Shown here: piece by piece, positions 41,625 to 51,435 of the stretch | Position numbering within the stretch: position 1 is the first letter of the stretch | Layout of the letters: the number at the start of each line of letters is the position of its first letter | Assembly: GCA_020348985.1 (NCBI GenBank) | Contig: CP070761.1 | Coordinates: forward strand, 2,499,445 to 2,563,444 | DNA length: 64,000 nucleotides | Direction: 5' to 3' | From: Candidatus Thorarchaeota archaeon | GTDB lineage: Archaea; Asgardarchaeota; Thorarchaeia; Thorarchaeales; Thorarchaeaceae | Notes under the pieces: generated by a model | What the model saw: the letters and a program-made list of their open reading frames with translations, nothing else | Databases searched by the model: none | What the model was told of the DNA's origin: nothing | Made by a program: the position numbers and the translations under genes

Positions 41625-42674
41625 TTGATCTTGGAGTGTCAGCTGGCACAGCAGGGAATCCCGAAAGGTTCGTGTGAAGTCGCAACAGAAGGAGACAAAA
41701 CGGGGCGAGCCTGTGACATTACGTTGAGATATAGTGAGAAGTCTGGATATGAACGCCTGATCAAATCCCTATTGCTATCTCGACCTGAGGACTACCTCTC
41801 AATCTACCAGAGTGGATGCAATCACACTTGTCTCAAGTGTCACTCGCATGAGTTCAGTAAGGTAGCTACTGGTGAATGGATGTCAGTTGAAGACATCGCA
41901 GGTGCCGTCAAGCAGTACAAGGAGTACATCACCGTTCATGAACCGAGAGAGGCTGCGACAAGTTGGCATGCACATCGGCTTTGCAAGCATTGTGGAAGCT
42001 GTCTGATGAATAGAGAACCTTCTGCAAACTGTCCCAGGATTCTCAAGCCCGATCAAGTGGTCATAAGTCCTCAAGGATTTGGTCCGGCACGGAACATAGT
42101 GGCGTTCACTGGGGGGGACATACTTTGTCGACCTGACTTCTATACCTCAGTTGCTCGCAGAATCAAGGAGGTTTCAGATGATCTTTGGGTCTTGCTTGAA
42201 ACCAATGGATATGGACTTACTGAGAAGAATCTGGCTCAGTTTGCTGAGGGAGGGATAGATTCATTCTGGTTGGATATCAAAGCCTACTCGGAGGATGTCT
42301 ACCGCAGACTGTGCGGAACGACCAACAAACACATCCTGGAGTCTGTGAGGACAATCGTTGACTATGGTTTCACACTTGAAGTGTTGACACTCTTCATACC
42401 GGGAATGGTAGAAACTGAAGAACATGAGAAGATTGCTCAGCTAGTTGCCGACGTTGATCCAGATATTCCATTTACTCTGTTGGCATTCTTTCCTTTCTAT
42501 CAGTTACTTGAACCCGAATATAGAAGTCCAACAGCTGAAGAGATGGCCGCCAGCTACATTTCGATAAAGGAAGTGGGACTCACCAATCTGAGACTTGGCA
42601 ATCTAGGTGTCTTCGTCAAGGACCAAGAGGACATGGATTACTTGTCGTCTGAGCTGGGTCCTGGATTCTTCTAG
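41625..42674 (+). CDS. Radical SAM protein, activase-like with extra Fe-S site
   Basis: 349 residues. The radical SAM cluster is C65, C69, C72 in GCNHTCLKC. A second Cys set (C120, C123, C126, C136) lies in an insertion, as in glycyl-radical-enzyme activases. FTGGDILCRPDFY, VLLETNGYGLT and FWLDIKAY follow the usual barrel order. It may activate a glycyl radical enzyme, and the only such enzyme in the window is NrdD at 0.3-2.5 kb, but distance makes this weak. The start is uncertain: TTG 41625 or 41631, directly after a T run. Confidence 0.75.
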   Translation: MILECQLAQQGIPKGSCEVATEGDKTGRACDITLRYSEKSGYERLIKSLLLSRPEDYLSIYQSGCNHTCLKCHSHEFSKVATGEWMSVEDIAGAVKQYKEYITVHEPREAATSWHAHRLCKHCGSCLMNREPSANCPRILKPDQVVISPQGFGPARNIVAFTGGDILCRPDFYTSVARRIKEVSDDLWVLLETNGYGLTEKNLAQFAEGGIDSFWLDIKAYSEDVYRRLCGTTNKHILESVRTIVDYGFTLEVLTLFIPGMVETEEHEKIAQLVADVDPDIPFTLLAFFPFYQLLEPEYRSPTAEEMAASYISIKEVGLTNLRLGNLGVFVKDQEDMDYLSSELGPGFF

Positions 42675-42841
42675 AAGTGCTTGAATGTGATCTCTTGGAC
42701 TCACTGGTCATCCAAGAATCTAGCCAAGCCGGAGTCTGAAGTCAGTCAGATGGCAGCAAACTACCATAGCTCACGTTGATAGTTAGACACAATAATAGAT
42801 GCTGTTCAACGAATCTCTGAGGATGGAGTGAATTGAACGAA

Positions 42842-43441
42842 ATGAATCGCGGCGGTCGGCAACCCAGTGAAATCAATTGGGACGAGGTTCTGGTCTTCCC
42901 GATGGAGGAGATTAAACTTCCACCTCTGGAAAAGAGAAGTGGATGGATTCTGGACATTGGGGCTGGGGGAGAAGGGATTATTGGGCTTCTGGGAGGGACC
43001 CGGGTTGTTGGAGTAGACAAGAGCAGAACCGAGCTAGAGGAGACTAGCGATGACTCGTTAAGGATAGTTATGGACGCCAGAGACCTTGGTTTCCTAGACG
43101 GAACCTTTGAAACTGCTACACTATTCTATTCCTTGATGTACATGTCTCTTGAGACTGTGGACAACGTTCTGGAAGAAGTGAAGAGGGTCTTAAAGCCAGG
43201 AGGAGAGCTCTATATCTGGGACGCCATTGTCGAGGTACCTCCCGAAGTTGACAAGAAGTACTTTCTTGTCCAAGTGAGCGTAGTATTCCCTGATGGGAGA
43301 TTGGGCGAGGGAAGGTACGGGATGGACATTCGCAGACAAGGGATTGAGACTTTCAAAGAGATCGCACAACATCACGGCTTTGTCGTGTTGAATGAGGAGG
43401 CAAAAGAACACTCCTTCTTCCTCAGACTCAGAAAAGAATGA
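42842..43441 (+). CDS. Class I SAM-dependent methyltransferase
   Basis: 199 residues with ILDIGAGGEGIIGLL (motif I), VVGVDKS (motif II), FETATLFYSLMYM and EVKRVLKPGGELYIWDA (motif IV/post). The substrate is unknown. ATG 42842 is taken; TTG 42833 lies closer to the GGAG ribosome-binding match. It is about 170 bases after the radical SAM gene and ends 62 bases before the convergent tes-like gene. Confidence 0.82.
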   Translation: MNRGGRQPSEINWDEVLVFPMEEIKLPPLEKRSGWILDIGAGGEGIIGLLGGTRVVGVDKSRTELEETSDDSLRIVMDARDLGFLDGTFETATLFYSLMYMSLETVDNVLEEVKRVLKPGGELYIWDAIVEVPPEVDKKYFLVQVSVVFPDGRLGEGRYGMDIRRQGIETFKEIAQHHGFVVLNEEAKEHSFFLRLRKE

Positions 43442-43503
43442 TGGGAAGAAGGAGGCACTCCGAAATGAAGGCATCCCTCGGTCGTATGGCCAACGGATTA
43501 AGA

Positions 43504-45162
43504 TTATCCAACGTATGGACTGCTAATCGAATCTTCTTCGACCTGTGATGGCTTGTCACGAGTTCTCCATTCGGATAGTGGAATCGAGAACTGATCCTCC
43601 ATCCTGGAACGGTGAATTGTGTTCATTGTGCAGAATGGAATAATCCTGCCGTCGGGAAGTGAGTAGTTCACGTCGCAATGCTGGACACGTTCAAGGTCGA
43701 AGTTGAATGGGTCCTGGAAATGCATCAGACCAATCATGATTATACGTCTCATGAACTTGGCCAATGACTCGTAATCTCCTCTGTTGAGGAAAGCACTCAG
43801 TAGATCCTTAATGATGCCTTTTCGCTTGATGTGTCTTGCGCCGGCTGCAAGCTTTGCCTTTGCCCGTTTGCTAGCAGCTCTTGCACCGTCGGCATAAAGA
43901 TTCGAAATGTCAACCAAGAGCTCGATAAACTTGTCAACATCAATCAAATTTGTGATTGGTTCGTAGTCACCATCATCGTTGATGTAGATGAAGGTAGACA
44001 TGCCACACGCGAAGTGTGTGCTAAGTTCAAGCTGTGGAGTCCCTTTCAACAGGCCAAGTGCACGACCCACAGGCATCATTGCTGGTACTGGATACCAGAC
44101 ATCAGCTGGAATCTTGCCGCCCGTCTGTTCTTCAATGAGATGGATTACGTCAGGAATCGTAATACGCATCTTCTTGCGTGCCTCATAGTCGATTCGTCCG
44201 GTGATACTGACTGGCTGGAAGTTCACACAACGAATTACATCTCGGTTCTCAACTGCGAACTCAATAATCCCGCCAACTTGATCGTCATTTACTCCGCGGA
44301 CAACAGTCGGCACAAGCACGAGTGACTCCATTCCCACCTCTCGTGCGTTTTCGATGGCCTGCTTTTTGATGGGCAGAAGATTGGACCCTCTTGCCTCGAT
44401 GTACGGCTCAGGTGTGATTCCATCAAACTGCATGTATATCGTGGACAGTCCTGCGTCTCGTAGCTCCTGGAGATATTCCTTGCTCTTGCCAACTCTGATG
44501 GCATTGCTGGCAATCTGGACATGTCTGAAACCGAGCTCCTTTGCCCAGCGAATGTACTTTGGCAAATGCTTGCTTACAGTGGGTTCGCCACCAGCAAACT
44601 GAAGCGCTGGCGCAGGAACGGGAAGGTTGCCACGCAAGTTCCTCATCATATCAAGGACTTCTTCTGGTGTTGGTTCGTAGACGTCTCCACCTTCGGCGGC
44701 AACTGCGAAGCAAATAGGACAGCGTAGGTTGCATCGGTTCGTTACATCAAGTAGTGCTAGCGCAGTGTGTGACTTGTGCTCCGGACACTGACCACAATCC
44801 TCTGGACATCCTTTCACGGTCTCTGTTCGGGGATTGTCCAGCCCGATCGACTTGTACCATTGGTTCTGAGCCTTTCGGAACATCTCTGCGTCACCCCAGT
44901 AGAGATCCACATACTCGCCGTGAGTCTCACAGCTCTTCTTGTACATGACCTTGCCATCTTCTTCGTAGACTAGCGCGTCTATCACGTGCACATTGTCATT
45001 GTCGAGAAGACAATCCGGACATATCGACTGGGTGGTATAAGGGAGCTCCCTTACAGGGTATTTCTCAATATGATACCTTGAGATGTCCTTGCCGCCGTCG
45101 GTGTGTGCAAGATCCTCCTCAGGTATGCGCTCAACTTCTGAGGTCTTCGGAGTTGTCATCAA
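43504..45162 (-). CDS. tes: Radical SAM tetraether lipid synthase-like protein
   Basis: 552 residues. N-terminal Cys pairs (C48/C51 in CPDC, and C119, C123, C126 in GCPEDCGQCPEHK) precede the radical SAM motif C144, C148, C151 (CNLRCPIC). QFAGGEPTVSKHLP, YMQFDGI, LVPTVVRGVNDDQVG and VNFQPVSITGR match the tetraether synthase (GDGT-MAS, MJ0619-like) family, which joins two archaeol tails into membrane-spanning tetraethers. Paralogues with other roles exist in archaea, so the exact substrate is not certain. A promoter with a short palindrome lies upstream. Confidence 0.82.
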   Translation of the reverse strand: MMTTPKTSEVERIPEEDLAHTDGGKDISRYHIEKYPVRELPYTTQSICPDCLLDNDNVHVIDALVYEEDGKVMYKKSCETHGEYVDLYWGDAEMFRKAQNQWYKSIGLDNPRTETVKGCPEDCGQCPEHKSHTALALLDVTNRCNLRCPICFAVAAEGGDVYEPTPEEVLDMMRNLRGNLPVPAPALQFAGGEPTVSKHLPKYIRWAKELGFRHVQIASNAIRVGKSKEYLQELRDAGLSTIYMQFDGITPEPYIEARGSNLLPIKKQAIENAREVGMESLVLVPTVVRGVNDDQVGGIIEFAVENRDVIRCVNFQPVSITGRIDYEARKKMRITIPDVIHLIEEQTGGKIPADVWYPVPAMMPVGRALGLLKGTPQLELSTHFACGMSTFIYINDDGDYEPITNLIDVDKFIELLVDISNLYADGARAASKRAKAKLAAGARHIKRKGIIKDLLSAFLNRGDYESLAKFMRRIIMIGLMHFQDPFNFDLERVQHCDVNYSLPDGRIIPFCTMNTIHRSRMEDQFSIPLSEWRTRDKPSQVEEDSISSPYVG

Positions 45163-45188
45163 TAATCGCCCCTTAGATAACTGGTTTT

Positions 45189-45242
45189 ACCACTAAAGCG
45201 AGTGGTATTCTTAGCCAGCAGCCGATGTTTATCGCATATAAG
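45189..45242 (-). promoter_or_regulatory. Promoter and inverted repeat of the tes-like gene
   Basis: The minus-strand TATA box CTTATATGC (45234-45242) predicts a start near 45212. Just downstream lies ACCACT (45189-45194) and AGTGGT (45201-45206), a perfect 6-base inverted repeat with a 6-base spacer. It could be a repressor site or a leader hairpin. Confidence 0.45.
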
Positions 45243-45282
45243 ATTTGTCCGATGACTAAGAGTATGCATAGTGAGTAAGACT

Positions 45283-45591
45283 CTAGGTGTCATTTTCCAT
45301 CGTTAGGACGTAGCCCTTTGTGAATCCACCCTTTTTTTCCAGCTTCTCCTCTCGGATTCTGTTGATCTCATCCCAAGAGACTTTCCTCAAGGCAAGAAGA
45401 GCACCAATGGCTTCAAGAATGTCTGCAATCTCTTCTGCTGTGCCAGATTTCAGAAACTCTTTGGCTTCCTCAACAATCTTTGCACGAAGCAAAACGTCCA
45501 GCTCATCTCCCGAGGCTATCCGGACATTGGCAGTCTCACCATCCGACGTAATGATTTCTGGTATCAAATCTCGAACTAGCTTCTCACTCAA
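45283..45591 (-). CDS. MazG-like nucleotide pyrophosphohydrolase
   Basis: 102 residues with KLVRDLIPEII, LLRAKIVEEAKEFL and EEIADILEAIGALL, giving the ExxE and ExxD metal ligands of the all-alpha NTP pyrophosphohydrolases. The end KLEKKGGFTKGYVL is typical of the short house-cleaning subgroup similar to phosphoribosyl-ATP pyrophosphohydrolase. It probably hydrolyses non-canonical NTPs. It lies 23 bases downstream of the zinc-ribbon protein gene in the same direction. Confidence 0.85.
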   Translation of the reverse strand: MSEKLVRDLIPEIITSDGETANVRIASGDELDVLLRAKIVEEAKEFLKSGTAEEIADILEAIGALLALRKVSWDEINRIREEKLEKKGGFTKGYVLTMENDT

Positions 45592-45614
45592 GTAAGGCCA
45601 CCTCAGCCCGAAAG

Positions 45615-46298
45615 CTATCTGAGAGCTAGGACCACTTCAATCTGCTCTTTGGCCTCTTGTAGAAAGGCCTCGATGCCGGCCTTCATGTTGTCAGGCAATT
45701 CGGTTGTCCAAGGCTCTTCAGCCCCGCGAGAGGTCTCTGCTGTCATTGAACCAATAGGAAGGAAGCTTGCCTCCAATTGCCCACTGAAAGAGACTGAACC
45801 GACCCACTGGCCATTGTTGTCAACTACTTCATAGACAGGCTGGAAGTCTGCCATGTCCTTGGAGGGAATAGCCGCCCAAAAGAAGGAGATCTCTGCGAAC
45901 TGAAGCGGCTTTCCTACTCCAACAACGTAGCTGTCCATTGTGGCCTTGGCAACCTCCAAATTGTAGAGAATCCCAATCCCACAGTTCAGGCACTGGTTGA
46001 ATTCCAGACCGTCACCACTTGGCTGAACATATGCGATACCGTTCTTCTCTATATTGTCATCATTGCAGAGCATACAGACATCCAGACCCCATCTGATCTC
46101 CATCTTGTCTTCGAGCGGACCATCTCTGAATCGCGTTCGAGCTCCATCAAAAGCACTGCCTAAGACTTCTGCGCCTTCTAAATCCAACTTCTTGCGAAGT
46201 GCGCTCCACAACTCCAGGTTGTCCTGCCAAAGCACGTTGAAGACCATATCTGCCAACTTGTCTGCAGGTCTTTCCTCAAGTGAACTCATTTCCGGCAC
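45615..46298 (-). CDS. Uncharacterised protein with CxxC pairs
   Basis: 227 residues. A helical N-terminal part (1-55) is followed by CMLC (C75, C78) and CLNC (C103, C106), which can form a zinc ribbon, then a mixed alpha/beta C-terminal half. There is no signal peptide or membrane segment. I do not recognise the family. It is divergent from ileS and upstream of the MazG-like gene. Confidence 0.65.
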   Translation of the reverse strand: MPEMSSLEERPADKLADMVFNVLWQDNLELWSALRKKLDLEGAEVLGSAFDGARTRFRDGPLEDKMEIRWGLDVCMLCNDDNIEKNGIAYVQPSGDGLEFNQCLNCGIGILYNLEVAKATMDSYVVGVGKPLQFAEISFFWAAIPSKDMADFQPVYEVVDNNGQWVGSVSFSGQLEASFLPIGSMTAETSRGAEEPWTTELPDNMKAGIEAFLQEAKEQIEVVLALR

Positions 46299-46592
46299 TC
46301 AGCTCCTAAAGTACGAACTAGCAGGTCTTGCTTTCGACGGCTCTCAATTAAGTCTTGGGCAGGCCTATCGATTCCGTTGCTTCGGCCAACGGTACTTGAC
46401 CGAACGTTTTTAACTGGGTCAACAGGACTGCAATTGTATCATACAGGGTGAGAAAGGATGGATTGCCAAATTCACTAGCGAATGTGAAAGCCACTGCAGT
46501 CCACTCTCTGATTTCAAACCTGTTCGGCTTTTGAAGAATACCCAAGATGTCGCATTAAACGGCTGCATGGATTGTCAATACCGGAGTTGGTG

Positions 46593-49500
46593 ATGGAGAT
46601 GTTCAAACCAGTACCCAATCAAGTTGATTTCGTTGCTCAGGAAATGGAAACGCTCGCCTTTTGGGAGGAGAAGCAGATCTTCGAAAAGCTGAAGAAACTG
46701 AGAGCAAAAGGGCCGATATGGTCCTTCATTGACGGCCCTATCACAGCCAACAATCCGATGGGTGTTCATCATGGATGGGGACGAACCTACAAAGACCTGT
46801 ACCATCGATTCAATTCCATGAAGGGACATCACACTCGCTATCAGAATGGCTTTGATTGCCAGGGGCTCTGGGTTGAAGTCAATGTTGAGAGAGACATGGG
46901 CTTCAAAGGTAAGCAAGACATAGAAGAGTATGGGCTGGAGAAGTTCATCATATTGTGCAAGCAGCGGGTTCTGAAGTACGCTGCAGTAATGACCCAGCAA
47001 AGCATACGTCTAGGCTATTGGATGGATTGGGATAACCTGGAAACACTCCAGAAGTTGCATGATGCACTTGGTAATGACCCAATGGCAGTCATGACAATCG
47101 AAGGTGTGGAAGGTCCTGTCACTGGCACGGTTGAGCAACTTGTAGGAAGACTTGGAATGCCTGAAGTTGGCGGATCATACTTCACTTTCTCCGAAGAGAA
47201 TAACTACACTATCTGGACTGTTCTGAAGTCTTGTCACGATCGAGGTTGGATATACAAAGGTCGAGACGTAATGCCATGGTGCGCCAGATGTGGAACAGCA
47301 ATCAGCCAACATGAGATTGTCACCGAAGGCTATAGAGAGCTAACACATCCTAGCATAACGTTGAGATTCCCATTGGTGAATCGTCCCGGAGAAAGTCTTC
47401 TGATATGGACAACGACTCCATGGACTCTGAGCAGCAATGTTGCTGCTGCAGTCGGTCCTGAACTGACCTACGTCAAGGTACGTCAAGGGAAGGAAGTACT
47501 CTATCTAAGTCGTGGGACACTTCATATGTTGAAAGGCAGTTACGAGGTTGAGGAGGAGCTGCTTGGTTTTGATATGGAGGGTTGGGTATATCACGGTCCT
47601 TTTGATGAGCTCCCAGCTCAGAAGGAAAGCGGAGTATCTGGCAAACACAAAGTGATACTGTGGGATGAAGTGGGAGAAGAGGAAGGAACTGGAATCGTGC
47701 ACATAGCTCCTGGATGCGGAGCGGAGGACTTCCAACTCTCGAAAGAACTTGATCTTGCAACAATAGCACCGCTTACAGAAAATGGAATCTTCATCGACGG
47801 ATTTGACTGGCTGTCCGGAATGAATGTCAATGCAGTTGCTCAGCCAATCTTCGAGAATCTAACAAAGAAGGGATTGACATACAAGGTTGAAGATTATACT
47901 CACAGATATCCGGTATGCTGGCGCTGCCAAGAAGAATTGGTCTTTCGTCTAGTTGATGAGTGGTTCATTTCAATGGGGAGCAAACTCGACGTGCCCTATG
48001 AAGAGGTCACCGAGGAACAGAAGAAGGCCAATCTTCGTTATCAGATAATGGAGGTTGTCATGGACGAAACCAATTGGTATCCTTCTTTTGGAAAGGAGAG
48101 GGAACTGGATTGGCTTCGGAACATGGACGACTGGATGATCTCCAAGAAACGGTATTGGGGACTTGCACTACCTATATGGGAGTGTTCGAACTGTGGCCAT
48201 TTTGATGTGATAGGGAGCAGACAAGAACTGCAGGATCGCGCTGTTGTCGGATGGGACGCATTCGAGGGACACTCACCTCATAGACCATTCATCGACAAGA
48301 TTGAGATAGAATGCAGTGAATGTGATGCAAGAATGAAACGAATACCAGATGTGGGAAATCCTTGGCTAGATGCCGGGATAGTTGCAATGAGTACAATGAG
48401 ATACAACTCAGATCGAGAATTCTGGAACAAGTGGTTTCCTGCAGAACTCATCAGCGAGAGTTTTCCAGGCCAGTTCAGGAACTGGTTCTATAGCCTTCTT
48501 GCGATGAGCACGATACTCGAACGTAGAGCACCATTCAGACACGTCTTCACCTATGCAATGCTGACTGGAGCGGATGGTAGGGAAATGCACAAGTCTTGGG
48601 GCAATATGATAGAGTTCAACGAGGCAGCCGATACAATGGGAGTCGATGTTATGCGTTGGCTCTATTGTGTCCACAGACCAGAGAAAGACCTCGCCTTCGG
48701 GTATGCTCGTGGTGATGAGGTGCGGCGACACTTTCTCATCCCTCTCTGGAATGTCTATTCATTCTTTGTCACCTACGCGCTCATTGATGGGTGGGTGCCC
48801 AAGAAGGATGTGAGGATGACGCGTAGCTTGTTGGACCGGTGGATACTCTCAAGGATGAACGAGGTCACTGAAGACGTCACAGGCTATCTGGAGTCGTATG
48901 AGCCAAACATGGCAGCAGCCGTTGTGGACCGGTTCATAGATCATCTAAGCAATTGGTATCTTCGACGAAGTCGTCGTCGCTTCTGGGTCGAGACAGGGTC
49001 GAGTGATGAAGCTGATGCAGACAAGAACGCGGCTTACGACACATTGTATAGTGTCTTAGTGAATCTCTCCCGACTACTTGCACCCTTTGTACCGTTTGCT
49101 TCTGAGGTGATACATCAGAATCTAATCTGCAGTATAGACTCTAGTGCACCAGAAAGCGTACATCATTGTGATTGGACTGTGGGTGAAGCCATTGACGAGG
49201 TCCTAAACAGAGAGATGGCACTTGTACTTCGCTTAGTCTCACTGGGTCATGCGGCAAGAAACAAAGCAAATCGTAAGCTTCGCCAGCCATTGTCTGAGAT
49301 AGCATTTGCTGTGGGACTGGACAAAGAGAGAGAGGTCGTTATGCGATATGCAGAATTGATAGGCGACGAATTGAATGTCAAGAAAGTTCGATTGCTAGAT
49401 GTTGCTGCAGAAGTAGTAAGCTATCAACTCAAACCACTGCCAAAGCAATTGGGTCAGAAGTATGGTTCTGAGTTCCCTGCACTTAGGGACGGCATTTTGG

Positions 49501-49952
49501 GTTTAGATCCCCGTGAAGCTTCAGCCCAGCTTCAAGCTGGTAAATCTATAGAAGTCAAAGTGAGCGGTAACAGGTTCGAAATATTGCCTGAAGAAGTCGA
49601 GGTGATAGTTGAAGCCAAAGAGGGCTTTTCGACAGCATCGGAAGGAGGATACCTCGCTGCTTTGACCACTGAATTGACTCGCGAACTCGAACTTGAAGGA
49701 TTAGCACGTGAATTCGTAAGACGAGTTCAAGATGTGCGCAAGTCAGCCAATCTAAACGTCAACGACAAGATAGATGTCCAATACTCCTCAAGTAAACGAG
49801 TAGCTGAGGCTGTCAAATATCATCAAGTGTACATCACAGAGGAAACATTGGCAACCAGCTTGAAGCAGGTGAAGAAGCCGACAGGAGATTTCCAAGATGA
49901 GTACAAGTTTGGTGATGAGAGACTCGTTGTAGCGATAGCTCTCAGTGAATAG
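46593..49952 (+). CDS. ileS: Isoleucyl-tRNA synthetase
   Basis: About 1119 residues. HHGWGRT at the HIGH position follows FIDGPITANNPMG, and the KMSKS element reads MHKSWGN. An editing (CP1) domain with LLIWTTTPWTLSSN, a zinc site CARCGTAIS and a tRNA-binding C-terminal region are present. ATG 46593 is taken because GGAG lies six bases before it; the frame extends seven codons up to TTG 46572. The variant signatures are those of the long archaeal/eukaryotic-type IleRS. It charges tRNA-Ile in the cytoplasm. Confidence 0.95.
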   Translation: MEMFKPVPNQVDFVAQEMETLAFWEEKQIFEKLKKLRAKGPIWSFIDGPITANNPMGVHHGWGRTYKDLYHRFNSMKGHHTRYQNGFDCQGLWVEVNVERDMGFKGKQDIEEYGLEKFIILCKQRVLKYAAVMTQQSIRLGYWMDWDNLETLQKLHDALGNDPMAVMTIEGVEGPVTGTVEQLVGRLGMPEVGGSYFTFSEENNYTIWTVLKSCHDRGWIYKGRDVMPWCARCGTAISQHEIVTEGYRELTHPSITLRFPLVNRPGESLLIWTTTPWTLSSNVAAAVGPELTYVKVRQGKEVLYLSRGTLHMLKGSYEVEEELLGFDMEGWVYHGPFDELPAQKESGVSGKHKVILWDEVGEEEGTGIVHIAPGCGAEDFQLSKELDLATIAPLTENGIFIDGFDWLSGMNVNAVAQPIFENLTKKGLTYKVEDYTHRYPVCWRCQEELVFRLVDEWFISMGSKLDVPYEEVTEEQKKANLRYQIMEVVMDETNWYPSFGKERELDWLRNMDDWMISKKRYWGLALPIWECSNCGHFDVIGSRQELQDRAVVGWDAFEGHSPHRPFIDKIEIECSECDARMKRIPDVGNPWLDAGIVAMSTMRYNSDREFWNKWFPAELISESFPGQFRNWFYSLLAMSTILERRAPFRHVFTYAMLTGADGREMHKSWGNMIEFNEAADTMGVDVMRWLYCVHRPEKDLAFGYARGDEVRRHFLIPLWNVYSFFVTYALIDGWVPKKDVRMTRSLLDRWILSRMNEVTEDVTGYLESYEPNMAAAVVDRFIDHLSNWYLRRSRRRFWVETGSSDEADADKNAAYDTLYSVLVNLSRLLAPFVPFASEVIHQNLICSIDSSAPESVHHCDWTVGEAIDEVLNREMALVLRLVSLGHAARNKANRKLRQPLSEIAFAVGLDKEREVVMRYAELIGDELNVKKVRLLDVAAEVVSYQLKPLPKQLGQKYGSEFPALRDGILGLDPREASAQLQAGKSIEVKVSGNRFEILPEEVEVIVEAKEGFSTASEGGYLAALTTELTRELELEGLAREFVRRVQDVRKSANLNVNDKIDVQYSSSKRVAEAVKYHQVYITEETLATSLKQVKKPTGDFQDEYKFGDERLVVAIALSE

Positions 49953-49986
49953 TAGGAACCAGATAGAAGGACTCCGAGGATGGTCT

Positions 49987-51318
49987 TCAGAAGGGGTAGG
50001 AATCTCTGATCAACAGCTCAGCAATCATGAAGTACAACTCGGCGTTCTCTTCTATAGAAGACAAAGAGACCCACTCATTTGTGCCATGGACGTTGCCACC
50101 GATAGGCCCGAAGTCAAATAGCTCTGCGCCCTGACCAGCGAAGTATCGCGAATCAGATGCTCCGAAACCTTCATTGATCTGATAGAAAACGCCAAGTTTC
50201 TCCAAGGCCCATTTTGCAGCCCGGATTAGTCTGGAGTCTGGATCCACATCTACGAAACCCGGACCCGGTATGACTTTCATAGAGAATAGGTCAAGCCTTC
50301 CTTCCAGGCTTTTTTCGAAGCTTTGATGGACAGCTTCGGCGTCATTGGTCATTGCACGAATGTCACACAGTAGAGTCCAAAGGTCATCCTGGCGGGACAG
50401 CACATTCGGCCATATCACGGTCCCTTTGTCCGATGGTCGAGTTGGGAATGATGTATATGCGATTGGCAAGAGCGACTTCATCAAATCAGTGAGCGCGCTG
50501 TCGTATATGAGCTCCTCACCAGAATCGTCCGGATGAATGAAGTCCACCTCTACCCAATCCGGAACAACATTTCTCTTCAGAAAGGGGCCTCTCACGTCTG
50601 CAACAACACTCTCAAGATTCATGTCCATGTATCGCGATGCAGCGAGCATGGCGTGACGGTCGACACCTGGGCGAAGGTAGGCAGAGTGACGAGTATCGGT
50701 TGCGAATGTCTCAGTATCGAAACGAATCGTCTCCTTCCTACCCTTCACTGAGGCTGCCTTCTGTTTGACCTTGAATTGAGTAGGCAATCCATTTCTTCGT
50801 CGATGAATGATCTGCTGTCCAATTCCATCAGCAATGACAATATAGTCTGGGAATAGTCCCTGCCTCTTCAGAAAGTCTCTCAGATGTCCCGCGCCGTTTC
50901 GGCCGCCAATCTCTTCATCACCAGTTGCAGCAATCATCATTGTACAAGGCAGGTCTACTGATGATATCTGTTTGGCCATCATCAGCATGGATGTGATGTT
51001 GCCCTTGTCATCACAAGACCCTCTACCATAGGCCCTGTCACCCTTGATCCTGAGCTTGAACGGGTCACCGTCCCATCCGTCAGCGGTGGGCACAACGTCA
51101 AAATGAGCCAAGTACAGAATCTTGAATCCACCATGGCCGTGTCGTCCGAAAGCAGTCCAGTATCCTTCAGCTTCAAGCAGTTCTGTATGGAATCCACAAT
51201 CTTCCAGTGCCTCGTTGATGTATTCAGGGCATTCTGAGGTGGGCTTGTTGTTGGGATCCCCAGTCCGGGTGTCAAATGAAACGAGCTTCTCTAGAATGGA
51301 CGAAGAATCGAATTTCAT
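49987..51318 (-). CDS. M20-family metallopeptidase/deacylase
   Basis: 443 residues. Zinc ligands and catalytic residues sit in LAHFDVVP (H72, D74), GRGSCDDKGN (D103) and GDEEIGG (E135, E136). It belongs to the ArgE/DapE/CPG2 group, which removes acyl or aminoacyl groups. The substrate is unknown: succinyl-diaminopimelate, acetyl-ornithine or a dipeptide. Neighbours (ileS and EF-2) give no hint. Confidence 0.9.
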   Translation of the reverse strand: MKFDSSSILEKLVSFDTRTGDPNNKPTSECPEYINEALEDCGFHTELLEAEGYWTAFGRHGHGGFKILYLAHFDVVPTADGWDGDPFKLRIKGDRAYGRGSCDDKGNITSMLMMAKQISSVDLPCTMMIAATGDEEIGGRNGAGHLRDFLKRQGLFPDYIVIADGIGQQIIHRRRNGLPTQFKVKQKAASVKGRKETIRFDTETFATDTRHSAYLRPGVDRHAMLAASRYMDMNLESVVADVRGPFLKRNVVPDWVEVDFIHPDDSGEELIYDSALTDLMKSLLPIAYTSFPTRPSDKGTVIWPNVLSRQDDLWTLLCDIRAMTNDAEAVHQSFEKSLEGRLDLFSMKVIPGPGFVDVDPDSRLIRAAKWALEKLGVFYQINEGFGASDSRYFAGQGAELFDFGPIGGNVHGTNEWVSLSSIEENAELYFMIAELLIRDSYPF

Positions 51319-51435
51319 CTTCTTTCGGTTCTCGAGAATCCATCTCTGGTCAAAAGTCTATCTTAGTGGGGATGAGCAAATGAAAGGAAGTTCAAGCGAC
51401 GCCCGAAAAGCGTCGCTTCAAAGGATTGATTGGAA

